Source of the DNA: Muribaculaceae bacterium Isolate-110 (HZI)
Lineage (GTDB): Bacteria; Bacteroidota; Bacteroidia; Bacteroidales; Muribaculaceae
NCBI GenBank assembly: GCA_003762875.1
Contig: RIBL01000009.1
Span: forward strand, 1 to 64,000
Direction: 5' to 3'
DNA length: 64,000 nucleotides
Shown: piece by piece, positions 1 to 8,568 of the stretch
How positions within the stretch are numbered: the first letter of the stretch is position 1
Layout: each line of letters starts with the position of its first letter
The notes under the pieces: generated by a model
Database searches by the model: none
The model's input: only the letters and a program-made list of their open reading frames with translations
Told to the model about the DNA's origin: nothing
Translations under genes and position numbers: made by a program

Positions 1-34
1 GATACTGCGAAAGTGGGAAAGTAGATAACCGCCC
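1..34 (+). rRNA. rrf: 5S ribosomal RNA, 3' end (partial)
   Basis: The first bases match the conserved 3' third of Bacteroidetes 5S rRNA (GATACTGCGAAAGTGGGAAA followed by GTAGATAACCGCC), the loop E/helix IV region and the closing strand of helix I. The rest of the gene, and presumably the 16S and 23S genes, lie before the window. A strong terminator begins six bases later, so this is the end of an rRNA operon. The exact 3' end is uncertain by a few bases. Confidence 0.85.
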
Positions 35-39
35 CTTCC

Positions 40-82
40 GTCCGCCCGGACTCCTTCACAGGAATCCGGGCGGACTTTTTTT
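40..82 (+). terminator. Rho-independent terminator of the rRNA operon
   Basis: A 15-base GC-rich stem (40-54 with 61-75, one mismatch) closes a six-base loop and is followed by seven T residues at 76-82. Its place directly after the 5S rRNA makes it the operon terminator. Confidence 0.9.
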
Positions 83-111
83 ATCCCCACTCCGCACCCC
101 GCCATACCCGG

Positions 112-154
112 GGAGGAGATACAAAAGCCTCATAAGCACGATAAGAAACAAAAG
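112..154 (+). repeat. Dispersed spacer repeat, copy 1
   Basis: This segment (GGAGGAGATACAAAAG, then TCATAAGC and AAGAAACAAAAG) recurs in opposite orientation at 21175-21216, with only a few differences. The short core AGGAGATAC also recurs as its complement near 54900. All copies sit in gene-free spacers near hairpins. No coding potential is seen. Confidence 0.6.
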
Positions 155-291
155 TTTTTAGAGGAGATGATTTCCGTTAGTAGTATAAAAATAACAGATA
201 TATTCAAACCTATCCTTATCTGATAAGCGTTGTGAATATATGAATAAATAAGTTAATGATAGTTAAATAACTGGGGGGGTGATTTTTGTCG

Positions 292-299
292 TACATTTG
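292..299 (+). promoter_or_regulatory. Candidate -7 promoter box upstream of the exported-protein cluster
   Basis: TACATTTG fits the Bacteroidetes -7 consensus TAnnTTTG and is on the right strand for the genes starting at 431. No TTG is found at the usual 19-20 base spacing, so the call is tentative. The rest of the spacer 83-430 holds only the dispersed repeat and AT-rich sequence. Confidence 0.35.
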
Positions 300-430
300 C
301 TGACATATTCAATGTATTACCCCAACTATTTGAATGTTTTGTACAGTGTTTTAATTAGTTCCGTCATGGGGTAGGCGGTAGAATCTTAATCAAAGAGTTG
401 TGCCCGACACGTATTTTAGGGTATTGTTTG

Positions 431-949
431 ATGAGAAGAATTTTCCTCTTGTTGACCGCAGTATTTGCAATGGGTGCGTTCAGCGTTTTTGGGCAGAAAA
501 AGGGGAGTGTTGCTATTTTTGAGGAGGCAAGTGCTCGCGAAGCCACTCCTAATGTCGCGGTGTTTGTATTCCCACAAATATGTGACCTAAATATGATTTC
601 AAAGACTCGAGTGGACTATGGCCCCTATGATTTCGCTTTAGCCAAAGATCTTAACACTCTTACAAACCAAGAGCTTGAAAATGTAAAGACTCGTGCATTG
701 CAGAAGGCATGCCGTCTCTCAGGTGCTGATTTGATAATTGAGCCGCTCTACACATCGACAGTTTATGATAAGGATAATAAGACCATATGGGTGAGTCTTT
801 CCGGATATCCTGCCAGTTATGTGAATTTCCGTTCTTTAAAACCTACCGATATAGATATGATTCGCGCCCTATATCCTAACGGTGTCCATGGCATACAACA
901 GCAGAATGCCGGCACTGTAGTGACCACTGCCACTGAAGGAACCAAATAA
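431..949 (+). CDS. Exported protein of unknown function
   Basis: This is a 172-residue protein. I chose the ATG at 431 rather than one 33 bases upstream because it gives a clean signal peptide: MRR, a hydrophobic stretch, then a probable cut after VFGQ at about residue 22. The mature part is small and soluble-looking, with an ALQKACRLSGADLIIEP segment followed by VSLSGYPASYVNFR, which resembles small conserved exported proteins of Bacteroidales, but I cannot name the family. It is the first of three exported proteins in a row on the same strand (next gene 55 bases on), probably one operon. The protein likely acts in the periplasm or at the outer membrane; its function is unknown. Confidence 0.75.
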   Translation: MRRIFLLLTAVFAMGAFSVFGQKKGSVAIFEEASAREATPNVAVFVFPQICDLNMISKTRVDYGPYDFALAKDLNTLTNQELENVKTRALQKACRLSGADLIIEPLYTSTVYDKDNKTIWVSLSGYPASYVNFRSLKPTDIDMIRALYPNGVHGIQQQNAGTVVTTATEGTK

Positions 950-1004
950 TAAATATAAAGAAAATAATATACCATTCATTAAACATTAAAATTCTTTTAT
1001 CGTA

Positions 1005-1589
1005 ATGAAAAAGTTATTTGTTTTTATTGTCGCAGCAATGGCTGTACTTTCTGCGTCTGCTCAGATGCGCACCAGCCGCACCTTTACAAAGACAAAGTCC
1101 AATACTGAGTGGATTTTGCGTGCTGGTCCCAGCATCAACAGTATCACAGGTATAGACGGTCTCAACAGCAAGGTTGGCTTTGATGTAGACATCGCCTTTA
1201 ATAAGTCGTTTGGTCAGAGTCCGCTTTACTGGGGTATGGAACTCGGTATCGGTACCCGCGGTTTTGGTTCAGACCTTGAATATAACGGCGAGGAGTATGG
1301 TATGACTGCTTATGACATCAAATGGTCACCGTTTACTATGGGATATAAGTATGCCATTACTGAGGATTTTAAACTTGATCCGCATGTCGGGGCATACGCA
1401 CTCTATGATTTTGCAACGAGCAATGATTATGAGTTTGATAATAAATTTGATGTAGGCCTACAGGCCGGTCTTGGCTTTTGGTATAAGCGTGTGAATCTTG
1501 ATTTTATGTATCAATTTGGTTTTGTTAATGTTGGTGATGATGCCGGCAAGACAGGCAATTTCCTGATACGAGTAGGTTATAGGTTCTAA
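1005..1589 (+). CDS. Outer-membrane beta-barrel protein, porin-like
   Basis: A 194-residue protein with a signal peptide (MKKLFVFIVAAMAVLSASAQ) and a mature part made of alternating amphipathic strands rich in Tyr, Phe and Gly, for example YWGMELGIGTRGFG and VGLQAGLGFWYKRVNLDFMY. It ends in FLIRVGYRF, and a C-terminal aromatic residue is the usual BAM recognition signal of outer-membrane barrels. The size suggests an eight-stranded barrel like those annotated as Bacteroidetes outer-membrane beta-barrel or PorT-like proteins. Substrate or partner is unknown. It sits between two other exported proteins and 26 bases before the next gene. Confidence 0.75.
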   Translation: MKKLFVFIVAAMAVLSASAQMRTSRTFTKTKSNTEWILRAGPSINSITGIDGLNSKVGFDVDIAFNKSFGQSPLYWGMELGIGTRGFGSDLEYNGEEYGMTAYDIKWSPFTMGYKYAITEDFKLDPHVGAYALYDFATSNDYEFDNKFDVGLQAGLGFWYKRVNLDFMYQFGFVNVGDDAGKTGNFLIRVGYRF

Positions 1590-1615
1590 ATACATAGTCA
1601 GTCATCATACGGAAT

Positions 1616-2422
1616 ATGCTTCGAAAATCCATATTATTGCTATTGGTATCCTGCATGGCGTCGGTCTGTTGGGGGCTGGATATAAAGGGGCTCAATAGAA
1701 AGAAAGACAAAACGCCTGATATTGACATTGTGGTATGGCTCAGACATGAAGTCTCCGGCCTACCTAATGATGTGGATGGGGTGAAGATATTCCGCCCCAA
1801 TACTATCGGAGAAGACGGACGGATAAGTGTTGACGGAAATGTCGAACTCCCAGCTAAAAAACAATCGCACGGTTTCATTGCTGCATATATTTATGCCTGT
1901 GACAATCTTGGGAATGCTGATAGAATTGAAGCTGTGGACTATGACGCAAAGAGTTTTTCAGTGTATCGCGAAATACGTGAGGGTGAATATAAGGATGCTG
2001 TAGTGTATCGTTTTGTCACTCACTATGTGTTTAGCGACGGTAACATGTCATTCTCGACTTATGATATAAATGTAGAGTATAGAGAGAAAGGCATATTGCC
2101 GCGTAAGATCAACATCGAGAAATTCAAGCCGGCCACTAATGAGCGTCATCGCGAACTGTCCGAGGGGTTAAGTCTTGCCAATTCGATTTTAATTGATGAT
2201 ATGGCCGGAGCTGTGGTTAAGGCCAAGCCGGCCGATGTGACACATTGGACTGACATCAAAGCTGGCAAGATAGTCAAAGGAATGAATGAAACCGAGGTAC
2301 GTCTCATAAGCGGTGCGCCACGCAGCGTAAGTCCGTTAGGCGAGAGCATGCAATGGATGTACACTAATGATTTCATAATCATATTTACTGACGGCATTGT
2401 CAGCAATGTGATACAGGACTAA
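1616..2422 (+). CDS. Exported protein with a BamE/SmpA-like C-terminal domain
   Basis: A 268-residue protein with a signal peptide (MLRKSILLLLVSCMASVCWG). Residues about 30-190 form an unrecognised domain. The last 55 residues read as a short BamE/SmpA-OmlA-type alpha-beta module: a turn with GMNETEVRLISGAPRSV, then MQWMYTNDFIIIFTDGIV. In that family this pattern (G-M-x-x-x-E-V, G-x-P, W-x-Y, F-x-DG) marks small folds that help outer-membrane assembly or inhibit enzymes. There is no lipobox, so unlike BamE it is probably periplasmic. Third gene of the cluster and directly before a terminator. Function unknown; the domain call is by eye. Confidence 0.7.
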   Translation: MLRKSILLLLVSCMASVCWGLDIKGLNRKKDKTPDIDIVVWLRHEVSGLPNDVDGVKIFRPNTIGEDGRISVDGNVELPAKKQSHGFIAAYIYACDNLGNADRIEAVDYDAKSFSVYREIREGEYKDAVVYRFVTHYVFSDGNMSFSTYDINVEYREKGILPRKINIEKFKPATNERHRELSEGLSLANSILIDDMAGAVVKAKPADVTHWTDIKAGKIVKGMNETEVRLISGAPRSVSPLGESMQWMYTNDFIIIFTDGIVSNVIQD

Positions 2423-2461
2423 CGTACCACGTCATCAGACGGGGAATTTAGCATTATGTTT

Positions 2462-2495
2462 CGGGCCCGCTCCACTGAGTATGCGGGCCCGTTTT
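2462..2495 (+). terminator. Rho-independent terminator after the exported-protein cluster
   Basis: A nine-base perfect GC stem (CGGGCCCGC at 2462-2470 with 2483-2491) is followed by TTTTAATTGTTTT. It separates the three exported proteins from the lpx promoter. Confidence 0.85.
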
Positions 2496-2517
2496 AATTG
2501 TTTTAAGTTAACGCTCA

Positions 2518-2547
2518 TTGCCGTTAACAAAAAAATAAGTATCTTTG
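2518..2547 (+). promoter_or_regulatory. Promoter of the lpxD-lpxC/fabZ-lpxA operon
   Basis: TTG at 2518-2520, a 19-base spacer and TATCTTTG at 2540-2547 match the Bacteroidetes sigma-ABfr consensus (TTG-N19/20-TAnnTTTG) exactly. The expected transcript start near 2553 leaves about 60 bases of leader before lpxD. Confidence 0.85.
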
Positions 2548-2611
2548 CGCTGAAATTGGGTAATTATACCTGATTTTATCATTAATACCCGACAGCACAG
2601 CCAATTTTATA

Positions 2612-3637
2612 ATGGAACTTACTGCTAACCAACTTGCCGCCCTCGTGCATGGAGATGTCGAAGGTGACGGTGAAGTGAAAGTGGGCACATTTGCCAAAAT
2701 TGAAGAAGGCCAGCCCGGTGCTCTTTCGTTTCTTGCCAATCCCAAATATACTCACCATATCTACACCACGGACTCGTCGGTGGTGCTTGTGAAACGCGAC
2801 TTTGTGGCCGAACAGCCTGTCAAAGCCACCCTTATCCGTGTGGATGATCCTTATGCCACCATCGCCCGACTTCTTGAGATGGTGCAGGAGATGACCCGTG
2901 TGGTCAAGAAGGGGGTCGAGCAGCCCAGCTATGTGGCCGAGGGTGTGGTAATACCCGAGGATGCTTATGTCGGAGCCTTTGCATATATTGGCAAAGGTGC
3001 CGTTATCGGAGCCGGAGCAAAAATCTATCCCCACACTTATGTGGGTGACGGATGTGAGGTGGGCGACGAGTCCATTCTCTATTCGGGTGTCAAGGTGTAT
3101 GACGGATGCCGTATAGGCAAGAGATGTATACTTCACTCGGGTGCGGTGATTGGTGCCGACGGATTTGGATTCGCTCCTGTCGACGGTCGTTATGAAAAGA
3201 TACCTCAGACCGGCAATGTCATCATCGAGGATGACGTGGAGGTCGGAGCCAATACGACCATCGACCGCGCCATGATGGGATCGACACGAATATGCAACGG
3301 AGTGAAGCTCGACAATCTCATTCAGATAGCCCACAACTGCTCGGTGGGTGACAATACGGTCATGGCGGCACAGGCCGGAGTGGCCGGTTCGGCCAAGATA
3401 GGCCGGCAGTGTATGGTTGGCGGACAGGTAGGCATCGTAGGCCATATCTCGCTTGCCGACGGCACCCAGATAGGAGCGCAGAGCGGTGTCAGTCGTGCCA
3501 CCAAGCCGGGTGAGCGTATCATGGGCTCACCGGCTGTCGAGATGGGCGAGTATGCCCGCGGACTTGTCTATGCCAAGCGTCTGGGCAAACTCTTCGAGCA
3601 GGTAAAGACAATCGAAAAAGAAATAAAGAAACCATAA
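2612..3637 (+). CDS. lpxD: UDP-3-O-(3-hydroxyacyl)glucosamine N-acyltransferase
   Basis: LpxD transfers a 3-hydroxyacyl chain from acyl-ACP to the amino group of UDP-3-O-acylglucosamine, the third step of lipid A synthesis, in the cytosol. The 341-residue length is normal. An N-terminal uridine-binding domain (about 1-100, with [11 protein letters not shown]) precedes a left-handed beta-helix of hexapeptide repeats ([20 protein letters not shown] and following). The catalytic His lies at about residue 241 in [19 protein letters not shown], as in known LpxD. A C-terminal helix ([20 protein letters not shown]) closes the trimer. Only three bases separate it from lpxC/fabZ, so they are co-transcribed from the promoter at 2518. 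Confidence 0.96.
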   Translation: MELTANQLAALVHGDVEGDGEVKVGTFAKIEEGQPGALSFLANPKYTHHIYTTDSSVVLVKRDFVAEQPVKATLIRVDDPYATIARLLEMVQEMTRVVKKGVEQPSYVAEGVVIPEDAYVGAFAYIGKGAVIGAGAKIYPHTYVGDGCEVGDESILYSGVKVYDGCRIGKRCILHSGAVIGADGFGFAPVDGRYEKIPQTGNVIIEDDVEVGANTTIDRAMMGSTRICNGVKLDNLIQIAHNCSVGDNTVMAAQAGVAGSAKIGRQCMVGGQVGIVGHISLADGTQIGAQSGVSRATKPGERIMGSPAVEMGEYARGLVYAKRLGKLFEQVKTIEKEIKKP

Positions 3638-3640
3638 TAT

Positions 3641-5023
3641 ATGAATCAGAGAACTCTTAACGGCGAGTTTACGCTCACAGGCAAAGGACTCCATACAGGG
3701 CTTGAAATCACAGCCCGGTTTCTCCCCGCTCCCGAAAACCACGGCTATAAAATCAAGCGTGTGGATCTCGAGGGTCAGCCTGTAATCGACGCACTTGCTG
3801 AAAATGTGGTAGCCACTAACCGTGGCACCGTGATAGCCAAGGGGGATGCCCGTGTCTCGACCATCGAACATGCCATGTCGGCTCTCTATGCCGCCGGTAT
3901 CGACAACTGTCTCATTGAGGTCAATGCCCCCGAGCTGCCTATCCTCGATGGCAGCGCGCTCCCTTACTGCGAGGCCATCGCTTTGGTAGGTGTCGTAGAG
4001 CAGAAGGCTGACAAGGATTTCTATTACGTGAAGTCGCGTATGGAAGTCTCAGATCCCGAGACAGGCTCGTCGATTATCGTGCTCCCCGACGATGACTTTT
4101 CGGTGGACGTGAAAATCAACTTTGACTCTAAGGTGCTCAACAATCAGTTTGCCACCCTTGAGAATATCGCTACCTATTGCGATGAGATAGCTCCGAGCCG
4201 CACATTCGTGTTTGTACGCGAAATCGAGCCTCTTGTTACCAACAATCTCATCAAAGGTGGTGACCTCGACAATGCCATTGTCATCTATGACACTCCCATG
4301 GCACAGGGTGAGCTCGACCGTCTGGCCGACCTCATGGGTGTGGCTCGCAAGGATGTGGCCGAGCTCGGTTATCTCAACGAGCGTCCTCTCACAAGCGACA
4401 ACGAGCCCGCGCGTCACAAGCTGCTCGACCTTATCGGTGACATCGCCCTTATAGGACGTCCGCTCAAGGGTCGCATCATCGCCACCCGTCCCGGCCATAC
4501 CATCAATACTACTTTTGCCAAGAAAATCCGCAAGGACATCAAGCATCAGGAAGTACAGGCCCCGATATACAACCCTAACAAGGCTCCTCTGATGGACAAC
4601 AACCGCATCCGCGAGCTTCTTCCCCACCGCTATCCTTTCCAGCTTGTCGACAAGGTAATCGAGAAGGGCACCAATTATATCGTCGGCGTGAAAAACATCA
4701 CCGCCAACGAGCCTTTCTTCCCCGGTCACTTCCCTCAGGAGCCTGTGATGCCCGGCGTGCTTCAGATCGAGGCCATGGCCCAGACCGGCGGCCTGCTTGT
4801 GCTCAGCGGAGTCGATGAGCCTGAGCGTTATTCGACCTACTTTATGAAGATTGACAATGTGAAGTTCCGTCAGAAGGTCGTTCCCGGCGATACACTCCTA
4901 TTCCACGTATCGTTCATGACCGAGCTTCGCCGCGGTTGCGCCATGATGAAGGGCTATGCATTCGTGGGCGACAAAATCGTCACCGAGTGTGAGTTTATGG
5001 CTCAGATTATAAAGAACAAATAA
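3641..5023 (+). CDS. lpxC/fabZ: Bifunctional UDP-3-O-acyl-GlcNAc deacetylase / 3-hydroxyacyl-ACP dehydratase
   Basis: A 460-residue fusion. Residues 1 to about 305 are LpxC, the zinc deacetylase that commits UDP-acylglucosamine to lipid A: STIEHAMSALYAAGIDN and HKLLDLIGDIAL carry the zinc His and Asp residues, and GHTINT the later conserved His. From about 320 follows FabZ, a hot-dog dehydratase of fatty-acid elongation, with LLPHRYPFQLVD, the catalytic His in GHFPQEPVMPG and the Glu in VLQIEAMAQTGG. The fusion is the normal arrangement in Bacteroidetes. It physically joins two enzymes that compete for 3-hydroxyacyl-ACP, so flux between lipid A and phospholipid may be tied by stoichiometry (inference). 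lpxA follows after 11 bases. Confidence 0.97.
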   Translation: MNQRTLNGEFTLTGKGLHTGLEITARFLPAPENHGYKIKRVDLEGQPVIDALAENVVATNRGTVIAKGDARVSTIEHAMSALYAAGIDNCLIEVNAPELPILDGSALPYCEAIALVGVVEQKADKDFYYVKSRMEVSDPETGSSIIVLPDDDFSVDVKINFDSKVLNNQFATLENIATYCDEIAPSRTFVFVREIEPLVTNNLIKGGDLDNAIVIYDTPMAQGELDRLADLMGVARKDVAELGYLNERPLTSDNEPARHKLLDLIGDIALIGRPLKGRIIATRPGHTINTTFAKKIRKDIKHQEVQAPIYNPNKAPLMDNNRIRELLPHRYPFQLVDKVIEKGTNYIVGVKNITANEPFFPGHFPQEPVMPGVLQIEAMAQTGGLLVLSGVDEPERYSTYFMKIDNVKFRQKVVPGDTLLFHVSFMTELRRGCAMMKGYAFVGDKIVTECEFMAQIIKNK

Positions 5024-5034
5024 GAAAGACTATA

Positions 5035-5808
5035 ATGAATCAACCCTTAGCATACGTGCATCCCGAAGCCAAGATTCATCCCAGCGTTGTGATCGAGCCG
5101 TTTGTCACAATCGGCCCCAACGTCGAGATAGGCGAAGGCACACACATATACTCTAATGTGACCATCATGGAGGGTGCGCGCATTGGCAAAAACTGCAATA
5201 TATATCCCGGAGCCGTGATTTCGGGTCCCCCGCAGGACCTCAAGTTCAAGGGCGAGGACACTCTGGCGATTATCGGTGACAATACCACCATACGCGAGTG
5301 TGTGACCGTGCATCGCGGCACAGCATCCAAGGGCAAGACTGTGGTGGGCAGCAACTGTCTCATCATGGCTTATTGCCACGTGGCCCACGACTGTGTGGTC
5401 AAGGACAATGTCATCATGTCAAACGCTGTGCAGCTTGCCGGCGAGGTTGTGGTCGACGAGTTTGCCGTCGTAGGCGGCGGTGCGCTTGTCCATCAGTTCT
5501 GCCACATCGGAGCTCATGTGATGCTTCAGGGCGGCGCGCTGGTCAATAAGGACATCCCCCCGTTTGTCAAGGCCGGCCGCGAGCCTATAGCCTATGCCGG
5601 AGTCAACTCCATCGGTCTGCGCCGCAGGGGATACTCCAACGAGACAATCCGCGACATTCAGGAGATATACCGTTATCTCTATCTCTCCGGCCTTAACAAC
5701 TCCGACGCCATCAGCCGCATCGAGGCCGAGCTGCCCGCATCGAAAGAGCGTGACGAGATAATACTCTTCGTGCGCAACTCCAACCGAGGCATTATCCGCG
5801 GTTACTGA
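5035..5808 (+). CDS. lpxA: UDP-N-acetylglucosamine O-acyltransferase
   Basis: LpxA moves a 3-hydroxyacyl group from ACP to the 3-OH of UDP-GlcNAc, the first step of lipid A synthesis. The 257-residue protein is a left-handed beta-helix of hexapeptide repeats (VHPEAKIHPSVVIEPFVTIG and following), with the catalytic His in the MAYCHVAHDCVV segment and a C-terminal helical domain starting near VNSIGLRRRGYS. Length is typical. It is the last gene of the lpx operon, so lipid A steps one to three are made together with a FabZ. Confidence 0.97.
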   Translation: MNQPLAYVHPEAKIHPSVVIEPFVTIGPNVEIGEGTHIYSNVTIMEGARIGKNCNIYPGAVISGPPQDLKFKGEDTLAIIGDNTTIRECVTVHRGTASKGKTVVGSNCLIMAYCHVAHDCVVKDNVIMSNAVQLAGEVVVDEFAVVGGGALVHQFCHIGAHVMLQGGALVNKDIPPFVKAGREPIAYAGVNSIGLRRRGYSNETIRDIQEIYRYLYLSGLNNSDAISRIEAELPASKERDEIILFVRNSNRGIIRGY

Positions 5809-5889
5809 CACCGGACGGGACTCTGAGCCCGGTAGCGTGCAGACTACAGACCGACAATTTTTCTCCTCACCTTTTTAACGATTACAGAA

Positions 5890-6885
5890 GTGAAACGCTC
5901 CATAGCGTTGTCAATATTGCTTGCAGGCATCTCCGTGACGGTATCTACCCGCGCGGAGATGCCTGATGCATATAACAGTCTCAATCCTTATGCCGGCAAG
6001 TCGGGCGACGGGCTTGTGGCTGCTATCAGGCGCACGGCGCGTCCATCGCGGCTTGTGACGTTCGAACAGATATCCTATAGTTTTTATGACCCGTTTGAGG
6101 GCTGTGTGGTTAAGATGTCAGCCGGACATCTTCCGCCCGGCTATCTTACAGGTTCGATTGTCCCTGCCGCATGGTGGGATGACAAGACGCGAGCCGACAG
6201 CGTTGGGGGAGACCTGCACAATTTCATCCCGCTCACTCAAGGTGCGGCTAAGGCTCTTGGTGACCGCCGGCCCGGTATGCTCTCGGTGGTTACAGAAGAC
6301 TTTGGCCGCTGGAGTGTAGGCCGAGCCGAGATATACGGTACGATGACCGACCTGTATACACCCCCGCGTGAGTTGCGCGGACGGTTGGCCCGCACCTACT
6401 TCTATATAGCCGCAATGTATCATACCGATATGCTGAAGGCCGAAGGGTATATGATGCTGCGCCCCGACTATCCTTACCTCACGCCTTATGCCACAGGCCT
6501 ACTGTGTGAATGGGCGCGCGACTGCGAGCCAGACGAGGCTGAAAAGGAATGGGACGACTATGTGGCCCGCATGCAGGGGTGTGGCAATCCGTTTGTCTCA
6601 TATCCATCGCTTGCCGACTATATATGGGGTGATAAAGCGGGTGAGACATATGCCGAGGAGGGTGAGCCTGTGCCGCTTCATTCCACCTATCGCATGGACA
6701 CTGACAGGATATATCTGATGTCGCCTCATGTGCCGGCCGACGCCCGGTGGACCATTGACGGCACTCCGGCCATGTCAGACAGCTATAATCCACGCCAACT
6801 CGGCCTTGGCGACCATCATCTGGTCTATACCTCAGCCTCGACGGGACGCAGCGGAAGGGTAATGATTAAAATTGTCGAGAAATGA
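5890..6885 (+). CDS. Endonuclease I-fold protein with degenerate active site, exported
   Basis: A 331-residue protein starting at GTG; this start gives a full signal peptide (KRSIALSILLAGISVTVSTRA). Residues about 38-250 follow the endonuclease I (EndA/NucM/Vvn) family order: SGDGLVAAIRRTA near 38-50, DLHNFIPL at 108-115, RGRLARTYFYIAAMY at 163-177, LLCEWARDCEP near 204, MQGCGNPFVSYPSLADYIWG at 228-247. Active family members have an N-R-E-H motif with the general-base His; here that place (about 86-89) reads LTGS. The later RN pair before QGNRNPF is also gone. It therefore looks catalytically dead (inference). A 75-residue beta-rich tail follows. It overlaps the next gene by four bases (ATGA), which implies coupled translation. 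Confidence 0.75.
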   Translation: MKRSIALSILLAGISVTVSTRAEMPDAYNSLNPYAGKSGDGLVAAIRRTARPSRLVTFEQISYSFYDPFEGCVVKMSAGHLPPGYLTGSIVPAAWWDDKTRADSVGGDLHNFIPLTQGAAKALGDRRPGMLSVVTEDFGRWSVGRAEIYGTMTDLYTPPRELRGRLARTYFYIAAMYHTDMLKAEGYMMLRPDYPYLTPYATGLLCEWARDCEPDEAEKEWDDYVARMQGCGNPFVSYPSLADYIWGDKAGETYAEEGEPVPLHSTYRMDTDRIYLMSPHVPADARWTIDGTPAMSDSYNPRQLGLGDHHLVYTSASTGRSGRVMIKIVEK

Positions 6886-7349
6886 AGTCAAAAAGGATGC
6901 TTAAAACAGTATGTATGGGCATGCTCGCCGTGGTGTGTTCATGTGGCCATGACAGTCCGTCGGGACGGGATATTATGACGGAACGTCCCGGTGAGGAGGG
7001 ACAGCGTCCTGGAGTCGGAGAATCCAATTCCATGGCCCGTGAGTTGGCCGATGACGTGTGGCGAGTGTCGGGTCCGACATTGACGATGCGTTACGACCGC
7101 GGAGGTATATTGTTTGATTCGCAGGCCGACGGCCGGGTCAATATTTCAGATCTTGACGGAGCCGACAGCGTATCGGTCGGGATAGGCAAGGAGGGGACCG
7201 ACTCGCTGATGTCGGGAACAGATATCATTGTCAACGGCCATGCATTGACTCTGCGCAGGGTAAAGATGTTGCGTCACGGCGACGGCAGGTCATGGTATAT
7301 GGCCACCGACAGCTCCGACGGCTTGTGGATATTGGCCTTGCCATTTTAA
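6882..7349 (+). CDS. Putative lipoprotein coupled to the endonuclease-fold protein
   Basis: A 155-residue protein with a basic N-terminus, a hydrophobic core and a lipobox-like VCSC, so Cys21 is the probable lipidated residue. The mature part has a 40-residue polar linker and then a beta-rich stretch (TLTMRYDRGGILFDSQADGR, then a repeated edge pattern) ending in SSDGLWILALPF. I do not recognise the family. Its ATG overlaps the stop of the preceding gene, so the two products are probably made in fixed ratio and may act together at the cell envelope (inference). A long hairpin follows directly. Confidence 0.65.
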   Translation: MKSKRMLKTVCMGMLAVVCSCGHDSPSGRDIMTERPGEEGQRPGVGESNSMARELADDVWRVSGPTLTMRYDRGGILFDSQADGRVNISDLDGADSVSVGIGKEGTDSLMSGTDIIVNGHALTLRRVKMLRHGDGRSWYMATDSSDGLWILALPF

Positions 7350-7353
7350 AGTA

Positions 7354-7417
7354 TAAAGTTTAGAGGTTAAAGTTTAATGGCTTTGTGAAGCGTATAAACT
7401 TTAACCTCTAAACTTTA
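7354..7417. terminator. Long inverted repeat between convergent genes, probable two-way terminator
   Basis: A perfect 23-base stem (7354-7376 with 7395-7417) encloses an 18-base loop. It lies between the lipoprotein gene on the plus strand and smpB on the minus strand. It is AT-rich (AAAGTTTAGAGGTTAAAGTT) and has no strong T-run, so Rho-independent function is assumed from position. Confidence 0.6.
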
Positions 7418-7432
7418 ACCTCGTATAATGCT

Positions 7433-7885
7433 CTACTTGTGCATCAGGCGGGCCATGTCGCGCTTATCTTCGCGTTCCTTGATTGACTGTCGTTTGTCAT
7501 ACTCTTTCTTGCCTCGGGCTATTCCGATGACCAGTTTGGCAAGACCGCGCTCATTGATGAAAAGGCGCAGGGGCACGATGGTAAATCCCGCCTCCTTGCC
7601 CGACTTCTCTATCTTGTTGATTTCCTTGCGAGAGAGCAGCAGTTTACGGTCGCGACGCTCGGCGTGATTGTTGTAAGAGCCGTAGAAGTATTCAGCGATA
7701 TACATATTTTTTACCCATACTTCACCATTGTCGACATAGCAGAATGTATCGACCAGCGAAGCCTTGCCCTCGCGTATCGACTTGATTTCGGTGCCGGTGA
7801 GCACGATGCCGGCCGTATAGGTGTCACCGATGGCGTAGTCAAACGTCGCACGCCTGTTTTTTATGTTTATATCCTTGGATTGCAT
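7433..7885 (-). CDS. smpB: SsrA-binding protein SmpB
   Basis: SmpB binds tmRNA and delivers it to stalled ribosomes for trans-translation. The 150-residue protein has the standard beta-barrel with [29 protein letters not shown] split across residues 10-38, [13 protein letters not shown], and [13 protein letters not shown], plus a basic C-terminal tail ([22 protein letters not shown]) that folds in the decoding centre. Length is normal. A membrane-protein gene lies seven bases upstream on the same strand, so the two are probably co-transcribed. The tmRNA gene is not in this window. Confidence 0.96.
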   Translation of the reverse strand: MQSKDINIKNRRATFDYAIGDTYTAGIVLTGTEIKSIREGKASLVDTFCYVDNGEVWVKNMYIAEYFYGSYNNHAERRDRKLLLSRKEINKIEKSGKEAGFTIVPLRLFINERGLAKLVIGIARGKKEYDKRQSIKEREDKRDMARLMHK

Positions 7886-7892
7886 GATAATT

Positions 7893-8456
7893 TTAGAAAA
7901 TGAGAGAGAATATGAAATGGAAAATATATGGAGGGAGCAGCACTCCCAGAATAGCCAGCATCATGAAATGGCCTATGCGGTCAGGGCGCACGTGCATATA
8001 TTCGCATCCTTTCCACTGTACGAGCGCGACGTAGCAGGGGAGAAAAAACAGCACCAGGGGCGTGATGGGCAGACAGTTGACAATGATTGAAATCATCGCG
8101 AGCATCCCGAGGGTGAACAGTGTGAATGTCTGGCACCGCTGCTCGTCATATTCCCCCTCAATCATCGGCTCCACAGCCACCGAGAGCACAAATGTACTGA
8201 AAAAATATGAGATGAAGTAGGCCACAAAGGTTATAATCATCTTCATGAACAGGGATAGAAACACCACGTGGTGTTTAAACAGTGCTTGGGTGAACACACT
8301 GACGGCTGCCACAGCTATGAGCGGATAGAACCCTTCGGCTGCGATGCGCGACGGGGTGAGCCGCGAGCCGCTTGCCGACATGGCCTTGTCGATGTCTTCC
8401 CATCCGTTGCGAGGGGAGAGTATGAGCTGAAACAGATATTGGAGATAATATTTCAT
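7893..8456 (-). CDS. Yip1-like integral membrane protein
   Basis: A 187-residue protein with an N-terminal [15 protein letters not shown] motif, as in Yip1-family (PF04893-like) membrane proteins, and about five hydrophobic helices: roughly 45-60, 68-95, 112-135, 138-146 and 165-187. Bacterial members of this family have no firm function. It sits directly upstream of smpB with a seven-base gap, so it likely shares its transcript. The family assignment rests on the N-terminal motif and topology only. Confidence 0.65.
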   Translation of the reverse strand: MKYYLQYLFQLILSPRNGWEDIDKAMSASGSRLTPSRIAAEGFYPLIAVAAVSVFTQALFKHHVVFLSLFMKMIITFVAYFISYFFSTFVLSVAVEPMIEGEYDEQRCQTFTLFTLGMLAMISIIVNCLPITPLVLFFLPCYVALVQWKGCEYMHVRPDRIGHFMMLAILGVLLPPYIFHFIFSLIF

Positions 8457-8568
8457 AGACTACAAAATTACTAAGAATCTCGCAGTTGAGAGTGCATCAG
8501 GCCATAATTCAGATGCTTGCGTAATGCTTTATTAATGTATTTTAACAAAGTGGTAGCAAATTTTTGAG

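Noticed and set aside
4049-4729. A 226-codon minus-strand frame inside lpxC/fabZ
   Set aside because: Overlaps the conserved deacetylase and FabZ junction; no homology-like motif.
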